From contig WPIO01000005.1 of NCBI GenBank assembly GCA_009760855.2, positions 8,280,001-8,344,000 of the forward strand: 64,000 nt of DNA. The letters run 5' to 3'. Numbering within the stretch: the stretch's first letter is position 1; the number at the start of each line of letters is the position of its first letter. Below are positions 10,705-20,419 of the stretch, one piece after another. A program made the position numbers and the translations under genes. The notes under the pieces are model-generated. The model saw only the letters and a list, made by a program, of their open reading frames with translations. It made no database searches and was not told where the DNA came from. Origin of the DNA: Cristatella mucedo (lineage: Eukaryota > Bryozoa > Phylactolaemata > Cristatellidae).

Positions 10705-11447
10705 AGGCCAAATCATGCATTCACGAAATTCCGTCTTGACTTCTGTAACTCACTGCTTGCTGGCCTACCGGCATGTGCGATCAGGCGATTACAGCCGGTA
10801 CAAAACTCTGCAGCTAGACTTGTCTGTCGTGAGCGTCGCAGTTGCCACATCACACCACTTCTCGCCGATCGGCACTGGGACTACCAGTCAAGCAACGGAT
10901 CGACTTCAAGGTTTTGTCGCTCACTTTTAGGTCTCTTCATTCTTTGGCTGCAGCCTATCTCTCAGATCTACTCCCTCACCAGGCCAAGCATCGTACCACC
11001 AGCTTTTCGGAATCCAACAGTTTACCAGCTTTTCGGAATCCAACAGTTTACCAACACCTCGTACAAACCTCAAATCTTTTGGAGACCGTGCATTTAGCTC
11101 GTATGCTCCCAAAGCCTGGAACTCCCTCCCGACTTGCGTCAGAACATCCCCTGACCTGACCACATTTAAAAAGAATTTAAAAACACACCTATTTAGGACA
11201 GCATTTAGTGGGTCCCTGTGATTCGTCCTTCATGTGCCTATGCGTGCTGACACTGTGCATGCTGCCACTTTCCACATTTGCATGCTGACCCTGTGCATGT
11301 CACCCCTAACCATGTTATTCATGTTGTTTATCAAGCATGATATTACTTACCATTCAATCGCGTTTCCCTTTGCAGCAAATGTAAAGCGCCTAGAAAGAGA
11401 TTGAGTTCTCTGAGGGCGCTTTTTCAAGTGCATTATTATTATTATAG
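10705..11447 (+). mobile_element. L2-like LINE family A, 3' portion
   Basis: It encodes the C-terminal part of the LINE protein ('LDFCNSLLAGLPACAIRR', 'QNSAARLVCRERRSCHITP', 'ALGLPVKQRIDFKVL', 'AYLSDLLPHQAKHRTT') across two frames. The full 3' untranslated region follows. The end carries the stem 'aagcgcctagaaagagatt..gagggcgctt' and an ATT tail (about 11436-11447). A 26-base tandem duplication ('accagcttttcggaatccaa...') sits at about 10999-11050. The 3' tail abuts satellite sequence directly, so the LINE inserted into the satellite block. Confidence 0.85.
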
Positions 11448-12638
11448 CAATGGCATGGGCGAATGTTGCAATCCATGGCAAATCGAAGAGAAATGGCCGC
11501 ACCAAGCTCCAATTCTTGTTCAACGTAACATGTCACTATGTGCGCACATATTTTTTAACCCACTCTGTGTCTTCAATCTTGGGTAATGCATGGCAATTGA
11601 CGGCAATGGCTCGGGCAAGAGGGGCAATCCACTATGATCCATTGCAAATCACCGGACAGTGGCTGGGCTAAGATCAAATTTTTCTTATGTAACACAGCGC
11701 ACTATGTTTAAAGTGCAATCACATCCTTTCAAACACGCACATGCAATAGCGAGTAATTAATGGCAATCGATAGCAATTGCCCGGGCCAATACCCAGCTCA
11801 CGGCAAATCGATGAGAAATTGGCAGTGCGAAGCCCCAATTGTCATTACATATAACTTTCCGCTGCGTCCAAAGTAAATCTATGGCAAATTCAAGCTTCTT
11901 TGCTCGTTAGCCGCCAGAAATGCGCGGCAATCGATAGTAATGGCCCGGACAAATACTGCAATCAACAGCATTCCTCTTCAAAATGCCCCGAAATCGGCTC
12001 CTTAGTGCTCCAATTTTGAATGTATAATGAAAAGCACTCTATTTAAAGTGCAACCATACAATTGTTTACCAATCTCGCTCGTAAAATCTCGGGCAATGCA
12101 TGGCAATCTACGGTAATAGATTGCCTTCAAACAGCAATCCGTTACAAACTATGGAAAACTGACCACAAATTGGCTTCGCGAAGCTCCAATTGTCATTGCG
12201 TGTATTATTTCACTATGTTCAAAGTGAAACCGTGGAATTTTCAAACTTTATTTGCCCGTTGATTGTCAACGATGCACGACAATTGACAGCAAGGGCAGGG
12301 GCCAATACCAAAATCCGAGGCTAATGGACGAGAAGTCTTCTGCACCAATTTCTAATTCTCATTCCACGTTGCATCTCACTGCCCGCGTTTAATTTGCACC
12401 CATTATGCGCGTCCAATAGACGTCAATTCGTGGCAATCGATGGCAATATCCTGGGAAAATACCGTAATCCATAACAGTCCGTTACAAATGGACTGACAGT
12501 TGCTGAGAAAAGCTCCAAATTTTCTCGAGTATTGCAGCATACTGCAATAGAAGTGAAACCACATTCTTTTAAACAACCATGAACGTGCAATCGAGGGCAA
12601 CATGGCAATCAAAGGTAATGGCCCATTTTATACCATAA
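11447..12638 (-). repeat. Diverged satellite array, left block (period ~150-180 bp)
   Basis: The core 'ggcaatcgatggcaatggcc' and its variants recur at about 11451, 11605, 11775, 11939, 12112, 12291, 12443 and 12617. Spacings are 152-179 bp. Between cores lie diverged copies of a unit containing 'gtgcaatcacatcctttcaa'-like sequence. Orientation is called minus relative to the right block, where the core reads 'ggccattgccgtcgattgcc'. Units are strongly diverged, so the array is old. No coding sequence is supported here. Confidence 0.8.
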
Positions 12639-12824
12639 TATATAATTCATTTTATATAGTATGGTATACAATGGGCCATTACCTTTAATTGCCATGCATT
12701 GCCCTCGATTGCACGTTCATGGTTCATGGTTATTTAAAAGAATGTGGTTTCACTTCTATTGCAGTGTGCTGCAATACTCGAGAAAATTTAGAGCTTTTCT
12801 CAGCAACTGTCAGTCCATTTGTAA
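12482..12824. repeat. Long near-perfect palindrome in the satellite
   Basis: The left arm (about 12482-12638) and right arm (about 12660-12824) are reverse complements with only a few mismatches and two small indels. They flank an AT-rich spacer of about 21 bases. Shared arm blocks include 'ctcgagtattgcagca' and its complement, and 'tgaacgtgcaatcgagggca' and its complement. The arms match each other far better than neighbouring satellite units do, so this inverted duplication is much younger than the array. Confidence 0.85.
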
Positions 12825-13400
12825 TTCGTTTCAAATTGGCTGGAAATCGGATGTTTGAAGTTGCATTTATCACACCGCATAACTTTTACTGTGCTCGGAC
12901 ATGCTGTCATTGTGCGCACATTTATCTTGGCCAATGCATGGTAATCGACGGCAGTTACCCGAGACAATAAAGCAATCGATGACGGTCTGTTACAATTACA
13001 AACAAAGCCGGTGGGGGAAGATCCCAATTTTTTGCGTATTACACTGCGCTGTATTAAAAGTGCAACTTTTTTAAAACCGCATCCTTTCAATAAATCATGA
13101 ACGCACATTTGAAGGCAATGCACGGCAATCGGTGGCAATGGCCCGGGAAAATATGGCAATTCATAGCGCACCTGCACAAATAGACCGAAAGTTGCTGGGC
13201 GATGCTCTTAATTAGGTTTCTCGTTCCGGTATACTCTATTTGGTGCATTCTTGAAATGCCATTGTTAATGCTAGCCCTCAGTCCGTGCATTGCAATCAAC
13301 TACAATGGCCCATGCCAATACAGCACTCTTCTGCAATTCGTAGCAGATCGACTGCACGTAGGCTGTGCAAACCTAAAAAATGCATCAGGTATGATATTGC
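12825..13400 (-). repeat. Satellite units continuing after the palindrome
   Basis: Cores recur at about 12953 ('ggtaatcgacggcagttacc'), 13135 ('ggcaatcggtggcaatggcc') and 13304. Orientation is as in the left block. The gap from 12617 to 12953 equals two unit lengths. Confidence 0.7.
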
Positions 13401-13482
13401 ACTTTTTTAAAGTGCGATGTAATGCCTAAAGTAATAAAAATACAGCAATCAAGGCCTGGCAATTTCCGTCGATTGCCACGAG

Positions 13483-13758
13483 GTTCATATGAGTGTAGGT
13501 AAACGGCTATATTCACAAAAGCGGGTGGTGCGATGCTTAGCCTGGTGAGGGAGTATATTGGAAAGGTCGGCTGGGGCCAAAGAATAAAGGGACCTAACAG
13601 TGAGTGACAGAACCTTGAAGGGGATGTGCTGTAAGACTGGGAGCCAGTGCAAGTGGTGTGATGTGGCAACTGCGACGCTCGTGACAGACAAGCCTAGCTG
13701 CCGAGTTTTGCACCGACTGTAAGCGCTTGATTGCACAGGCCGGTAGACCAGCAACCAC
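13483..13758 (-). mobile_element. L2-like LINE family A fragment inside satellite
   Basis: Minus-strand frames give 'PACAIKRLQSVQNSAARLVC', 'HERRSCHITP', 'PFKVLSLTVRSLYSLAPADL' and 'LPHQAKHRTTRFCE'. Both ends are truncated and there is no 3' tail. Confidence 0.8.
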
Positions 13759-13759
13759 T

Positions 13760-14420
13760 CGTATATTGTTTACGTTAACGAGGATCTGTCTCTGCGTGAC
13801 AGTCGAGACAACGAAGCGATCGTTGACAATGACGATCACGTGCATGTAGGTGCACTCATTTACATATTCAACGGCTGCATGTTGTTTCTTCTCAATTTGA
13901 TTTCATATCCTTTTTCTTACACACCTTCTCGCATACTTTAACCGCAAAGGTCTGATTTGGAAAAGAGGTGTACCTGAGTGCTCACCATCTATGCAAAGGA
14001 AATGTGCAAAGACGCATGGATTTTTGAAATGCTAGTTTTTCTTCTGATGTCATTTACGGAACCGATTGATGTAAACGATGGTTTGCTCTCCGTACATAAC
14101 TTCCGTAATAGCTTATGTTACACAGAAATTCATAGAATAGTACTCAACATCATACCATTGTGTTCACAAAAATTGTTCTCATTGTTTGTTGTGCTTACAT
14201 TATTCAAGCACTCGATTTAAAGGCATCATAACAGCGATAAAAACATGTATTGTTCTTACATTATCAGCTGGTTAATAAGATATTTGCAAGATTGATTCAC
14301 GACCTAACCACACCCGGTCATAATTCCCCTTGCTTGAACAGCTCCAGAGCTTCGCAGCTGATCGATATTTGCTTGTCACCTCTAATCGTGGTATGCTTGT
14401 TGGGATTGATGCTACCGTTA
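13760..14420. other. Stretch without recognised features
   Basis: AT-rich sequence between satellite blocks. Plus-strand frames of 74-80 codons at 13978-14474 show no family motif. Confidence 0.5.
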
Positions 14421-14424
14421 ACAA

Positions 14425-14517
14425 TTAGACCATGCTTCTTTTGCAGCAAACGTAAAGTGCCTGGAAAAAGATAAATTTTTCTGAGGGTGTTATACAAATG
14501 TGTTGTTCTTATTATCA
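14425..14517 (+). mobile_element. LINE family A 3' tail
   Basis: 'tgcagcaaacgtaaagtgcc' is followed by 'tggaaaaagataaatttttc' and 'tgagggtgttatacaaatg'. This is a very short 5'-truncated copy of the family A end. Confidence 0.65.
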
Positions 14518-14954
14518 CCGAGAGTTACGGATATGCTTCCTTGTCCGGCAGACAAGGTCCCTAATGGCTTGGCACTGACCTGCAAACTGAAAGTTCACAC
14601 CCCTGGAAAATTCCTTGGAAGCTCTCAAGTAAAGCACGATACAAATAAATACCCATCATTTTCACCTTAACACCACCATAGCTGTACGAGCCTGAATTTT
14701 TACTAATTAATGTAGCTTCTGGCCCTACCAATGATATCTTAGGGCTCACCCAAATTTTAATGCTCACCACACCTAGCTGTGGAGAGCCGCTGACGTGTTA
14801 TTCCGGCTAACCACAAGGTCTGCCTCACCTAGTACGCCCGCTTGACTCATACCCGTGGTCTCATGACTTGAGTTAAGTATGCACACCAATGACGGCAGAG
14901 AAATTACGGGTATTACTTATTTCCCGTATATGCTTACATTTGCACTTTGTGAGA

Positions 14955-15075
14955 TAATGATAATAATACTACTACTACTTTTTATAGTACCCTCAAAGAA
15001 CAGAATCTCATTCTCGGCACTTCACAGATGCTATGTAGACAACATTACCGAATGGTTGATGGGGATAAAAAAACG
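14955..15075 (-). mobile_element. LINE family A 3' tail, minus strand
   Basis: Starts with an interrupted (ATT/ACT)n run, then 'agtaccctcaaagaacagaa' and 'tctcattctcggcacttcac', the reverse complement of the family A 3' end. Confidence 0.65.
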
Positions 15076-15450
15076 TCCTTAATTGCCACTTCCATGCTGC
15101 TTACACAAAACAATAAAACCACTAACCTGCGACGACTATGCAATTATGCACGTTTAGCAAAATGTAGCCTGACTAGATTTGTGAGATCGAGTGCGACGGC
15201 CGCGGCATGCGTACACAATGCAGCATGGCCAGCAAGTGAGCTCTAGTAACCTCTCATTCGTCGTACCTACTTCTGCGGGGCTAGGTTGGTTGGCAACTGG
15301 AGTTGGTCTACGGTGGTTGCGAGAAGCACTCTATGGGCCTACAGCTTGAGCAGTAAGGCATTGGAAGAAACACAGCATGTCAAATGCTGTGCAATAGTCG
15401 ACAAATAAAGTGCAAAATTACATCTACGTTTTCAGGTTACCTTTAACCTT
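15075..15450. other. Stretch without recognised features
   Basis: Between a LINE tail and the right satellite block. I see no supported gene. Confidence 0.45.
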
Positions 15451-18110
15451 GTAGAATTTCATATGCAATTATGCCATGAGAATCAAAGTTTCCTGTAGCC
15501 AATTGATAGATTAGTTTTGAAAGGTTGCAATGAATTGCAGGATTTGCCCGAGGATTAGCTATTGATTGCTGTTCATTGCCCGATATTGAACGCATATTTT
15601 GAGTTGAAATAGAAGTAGAGCACTTTAGAAAGAGTGTGCTTTCATACCAGATGTATAACTTGAGCTTTTCACAGCCGTTTTGTGGTCGATTTGAGGAGGA
15701 TTTCAGAAGATTACTACATTGGCAGGGGCCATTTCCGTTTATTGTAATGCACTGACTGAGAGCTAGCACAAACAATTGAGCACCAAAATAGACTATAACA
15801 CAAAGCAAAATCTAAATGGGAGCATCACCCAGCAATTTTCCATCTTTTTGTGACGGTGCGTTATGGATTGCCGTATTTTCCCGGGCCATTGCCGTCGATT
15901 GCCGTGCATCGCCCTCGATTGTACGTCCGCGATTAGTTGAAAGGATGTGGTTGGACTTTTAATACAATGCCGCGTACTAAGTAAGAACAGTTTGATGTTC
16001 TCCCGCCAGCTTTGTGTCTAATTGTATCAGAGCGTCACAAATTACCGTACTTTTCCGGGCCTTTGCCTTCGATTGACATTTGTTGCACGAGATTGAACGT
16101 GGACAGTGAGTTGAAATTATGTGTACCAACAGTGAACGTTATTTGGCATGGTAGTTGGAGCTTCGAACAGCCGATTTCTAGTCAATATGAAACAGATTTT
16201 GGCCGAAGCCGGGCCATTGCCGTCGATTGCCGTGCATTGCCCTCGATTGTGCGCTCTTAATTGTTTAAAAGGATGTGGTTGCACTTTTAATGCAGTGTAA
16301 TACAATACGCAAAAAAGTTTTAGTTTTTCTCTGCAACTTTTGGTCCATTTGTAACGGGCCGTTGTGGATTGGCGTATTTCCCCGGGCCATTACCGCCGAT
16401 TGCAGTGAATTGCCTTCGATTGAACTCGCACAATGGGTGAAAATTATTCGCTCGCACAGTCGGATGTCATGTAGAGTGAGAGTTGCAGTTTCTTGCAGCC
16501 AATTTTTTTATTTCCTATGGATTGTTTATTTGGCCCAGCCTTTGCTGTGGATTGCCGTGCATTGCTGACAGCTAGCAAGGAAAACAGCTTGAAAATGCCA
16601 TGGCTTAACTTAGCGAAATGTTATAAACAATGGCGATTGGAGCTTCGCACTTCCATTTTCTTGTCACTTTTTCGAGGGTTGGAGTTGTGGCCTGGACCAT
16701 AGCTGTCGATTGCCATTCATTGCTCGAAATTGTATGTGGGCGATTTGTTGAAAGTATGTGATTGCACTTCAAACACAGTTCGCTGTGACCCGTATAAAAA
16801 AATTGATCGTGGCCGGGCCACTGTCCGGTGATTTGCGATGGATCATAATGGATTGCCGTACTTTCCTGGGCCATTGCCGTCGCTTGCCATGGCATTGCCC
16901 ATGTTTGAACGCATAGAGCGGGTTTAAAGTATGGGCGCAGTGATATGTTGTGTGGAATGAGAATTGGTGCTTGGTGCAGCCATTTCTCTTCGATTTTCCA
17001 CGGATTGCGGAATTGATCCTTGCCATTGCTACCAATTGCCGTGCATTGTTGACAATTAGCGTGCCAAATAGCTTGAAAGTTCTACAATTTCACTTTTAGC
17101 ACAAAGAATTATGGAATGCGATGACAATTGGCACTCCGTACCGGCAGCCAATGTGTAGTCTATTTGCCACAGATTGTAGTGGATTGCTGTTTCGAGTAGA
17201 GCCATTGGCGTAGATCGCCATGCATTGCCGGAGATTGTACGAGCGCAATTAGTTAAAATGATGCGGTTGACTTTAACCAGTGTGCTTTTTAATATACATT
17301 TAAAATTGGAGTGGTGCGAAACCGATTTTGGGTCATTTTGTATCAGATTGCTGTAGATTGAGGTATTGGCTCGGCCCATTGCAGTCAATTGCAGTGCATT
17401 GCTTACGAATAGTCTAGGCAATTGCAGTGAAATTATGCAAATACACAATAACCGAAGAGCAGAGCAGTGTGCAATCATAACTTGAGCTTCTAGTGTACGC
17501 GTTTGGTCGCTTTTCGGCGGATGGTGGTGGATTGCGGTATGACACCGGGCCGTTGCAGTCGATTGCAGTGCACTGCTATCGAATGGTCGAAGTGATTACA
17601 GTGAAATTATGTGGAGTAAACATTATTCGAAGATTAGAGCAGCGTGCAGTCATAATTAGAGCTTCTAATGTACGCTTTCTGGTCGCTTTTCGGCGGATTA
17701 CAGTGGATTGAGCTTGATTGAGGCGGATTGCGGGATGGAACCGAGCCGTTGCAGTAGATTGCAATGCATTGCATGAAAATGCGTGTGAACAATAGAGCAA
17801 GATTTTGTGGATGCGCTGTGAACTGAGTTTATTTTTATATCCAATGTAAATTAAAACTTTGCGATGAAGATTTAAGAATGATTTGCAATGAAATAGATGG
17901 GATTTCGGTATTTCCCGGGTCATTTCGGGTGATATCCGCTAATTGCCAGAGTTCTCGAACGCGCAATTTTTGTATTTTACGTGGGTGTGCTCACAACACG
18001 ATGCAATTTAATATGAAAAAACACTGGAGTTGGTACAATTTATTTCTAGTCATTTTTCAATGGATTCGGTGGATAGGAGTAGATTGCAGATAGATAGCGG
18101 TACAGGCCTC
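15450..18110 (+). repeat. Diverged satellite array, right block (period ~150-180 bp)
   Basis: The core 'ggccattgccgtcgattgcc' plus 'gtgcattgccctcgattg' recurs at about 15727, 15883, 16057, 16211, 16384, 16532, 16693, 16868, 17020, 17200, 17373, 17547, 17742 and 17917. Spacings are 156, 174, 154, 173, 148, 161, 175, 152, 180, 173, 174, 195 and 175 bp. Best preserved units continue 'ttgaaaggatgtggttgcac' and 'ggattgccgtattttcccgg'. Some units resemble each other more at two to three unit steps (16532 with 17020, both with a 'ctgacagctagc'-like segment). This suggests a former higher-order arrangement. Orientation is opposite to the left block. Confidence 0.8.
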
Positions 18111-18127
18111 CGGCATTGAAGCAAATT

Positions 18128-18175
18128 TGCATATTTTCGCGTTCGAGCATGTTTGCATATTTTCGCGGTCGAGAT
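18128..18175. repeat. Short tandem duplication
   Basis: 'tttgcatattttcgcgttcg' recurs almost unchanged about 26 bases later ('tttgcatattttcgcggtcg'). Confidence 0.75.
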
Positions 18176-18819
18176 GTGAAATTTAATGAAAAGATAAAAT
18201 CGAACGTGTAATACAATATCGGCCCAAAATTTAAGCTCGGCAGTGCCAACTTCCGGTTGATTTCGGCCTAATTAGAGTGGATTGCGGTAATTCGTGGAAG
18301 CCGGAGTGTAGAGGTAAATAAGCAAACAGATCCGGCCCGCCCGCCTACCTCAAACGGAGTTGTCTCTCCTGCAAAACGTCGTTCGTCTCAAATCCTTACC
18401 CGCGTAGCAACAGGCTACAATATTTTGAAGCTTAGCTTTGAATTTCCAGCTGAAGATGTGCTAAGTAGGCAAACTTTTATAAACATGCGTGCATAATGTA
18501 TGCAATTCGTCAATGGGTTAGCCTTCATTTAGGATTTGATCAAGCTAAGCACAATTTTGCAAACCATGTTCTCCGTGTTGGACAATGATTACTCGAGTTT
18601 TCGCTTGAGGATCTCGACATTAAATGATTTACGTGAGAGAATGGGCCAAACAAAATTCGCAGGGTGCATATTTTATTTTCGTTTGCTCTACTGCGAATGC
18701 TTATGCAGGCCAAATGCAAGATACTAACCTTGGTTTACTTTAAGTTGCTTTGAAGTCCATTTGAGAACGCTTAAGGCGAAATAGCAGCGATTGGCAAGCT
18801 ACGGTTGCATTTGAGTGAT

Positions 18820-19115
18820 GTCATTCTTAAGCAGCGACAACTACTGTCCTGCTGCCAACTATGGCTCATCCTTTTCAGCGGTCCTGAGCTGCTACTTCCA
18901 CGCTACTGACTACCTCAACTGCTCTCCTGACTCAGCTATGCTTCCCACTTTCTCTTTGTTGCGTCAGACGAAGTCTGTTGGCTACCGAATGCGTACCGAA
19001 AGCCGCTTAGGCTGTGAGTGGGCTATACGAACTCTCCTGCATAACACCCACATAGTCTGTATGGCTTTGTGGAGTTACAGACGGAGATACATTACATTAC
19101 AATTATGTTACACTA
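18820..19115 (+). mobile_element. LINE-B 3' end
   Basis: Overlaps the C-terminal end seen at 23.0 kb ('gcagcgacaactactgtcct', 'atccttttcagcggtcctga'). It continues into a 3' region with 'ggctaccgaatgcgtaccga', 'cataacacccacatagtc' and 'gagttacagacggagataca', ending in an (ATTAC)n tail. This copy and those at 3.1, 44.6 and 51.9 kb define the 3' end of the second LINE family. Confidence 0.75.
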
Positions 19116-19253
19116 TGCTATCGGTTAACAATATCTTTAAGTATATACATTTCACAGTATCGAGTAAAATGCATCCAGTAATAAATATTGGAAAATTTGG
19201 TAGTATAAGTTTATATGCTGCAAGAGCCCCACCCACTATAGAAACCAATTCAC

Positions 19254-19418
19254 ATACGGTAGATCTATGGTGCTCGCTCTTCACGACCGAGGCCGTGGTT
19301 TTGAATCCTTTAATGGGCGATCCTTTATTGCCAATTGCAAGCGGTAGCGGTAGCCATTATGGCTCTTTGGCCGCTTTACAAATGAGGCTGTCAAATCAGC
19401 TCCATTTTTTTGTAGAAC
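19254..19418 (+). repeat. SINE-1 copy
   Basis: A degraded head ('ggtgctcgctcttcacgacc') with a box-B-like 'ggttttgaatccttta'. Well preserved body 'gggcgatcctttattgcca' and tail 'ccgctttacaaatgaggctg'. Confidence 0.7.
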
Positions 19419-19429
19419 AAATGAGAGGA

Positions 19430-20020
19430 TACTAGCATCGGATATCAGTAACTATGTATACGCCAAACTGAACAGATATCTTGTCTTCCGAGTTTCTTTC
19501 AGCATGCTTGTATAATTGGTTCCTATGAACTATAGATTGTACTGCTTTGAGACCTTGGTGGCTGGTAGGTTACCGAGACATAAAAAAGAATAATGGCAAC
19601 ATTCTTGTTAAGTTCCTGCTTTACCAACTGAAGCATAACATTTTGATAGCATCACAATTTGAAAGTTACCTTCTCTGCTCACTGCAGCTACCCGCTCTTG
19701 CGACTTAAATTTTCCCTCAGAATCTGCATTAGAGCATTCGGTACACAATTTTCAGAGTTGCATGGTCCATTAAAGAACTACAGCACCACCGATTTATCCA
19801 TATTTCGAAGACAAAGGCACCGATGTAGAGAATGACGCTATGTACCAAAATTTCTGTGTCTTAGTAGTTTTATTATGCACAAATTACTTATGGCGCATAA
19901 ATATTGCAAATGGTTATTTTACCCACAAAATTACATTTCGGGATCAAGGCAGTGATAAATTTGAAACATACCCATTTCAAATTAGAAAACAGATAAATGT
20001 TCACCTTTTGGCGTCGAGCT
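19430..20020. other. Stretch without recognised features
   Basis: Single-copy-looking AT-rich sequence with no motif-bearing reading frame. Confidence 0.5.
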
Positions 20021-20023
20021 GAT

Positions 20024-20168
20024 TTGGCCCATTGGTTTTAGTGCTCGCCCCGACCGAGATATGGCCGACGTCGGGGGGGGGGGGGCTTGAACCCCGTGGC
20101 ATATGTGGAGCACCTGAAGGGAGATTATGTTCTATAAGGGCACTTAACAAATGAATTATATTTAGCTA
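20024..20168 (+). repeat. SINE-2 copy with poly-G run
   Basis: Head 'tttggcccattggttttagt', then 'gctcgccccgaccgagat', a run of about 12 G bases replacing part of the box B region, and the tail 'agcacctgaagggagattat' and 'aacaaatgaattata'. Confidence 0.75.
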
Positions 20169-20419
20169 GGAAAAACAAATGAATCACTTTGTACTCATAC
20201 TAAAGTTACGCAAAGATGATCCCAACAAATTTTGAAGTGAGCAGTTTCTCGAGATCACGATTGTAGTGTAAATCGCTTTCACCAATCAGTCCTCGGATGC
20301 AGTCACCCGTCAGCTTATCCAAAAAACTGTCTCTGGTAGCACTGCTTAAAGTCCAGTAGATACTACGCTTAGTAGGACGAGCTCGCCTTGCTCGTCCGAC
20401 TAAGCCCTTAAATGTGTTT

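Noticed and set aside
11447-18110. CRISPR-like array because of regular spacing
   Set aside because: The whole unit is repeated and diverged, with no unique spacers between identical repeats, in a eukaryotic genome. It is satellite DNA.
18815-19435. 206-codon plus-strand reading frame, the second longest in the window
   Set aside because: It runs through a LINE-B 3' untranslated region and a SINE-1, so it is an accidental opening.
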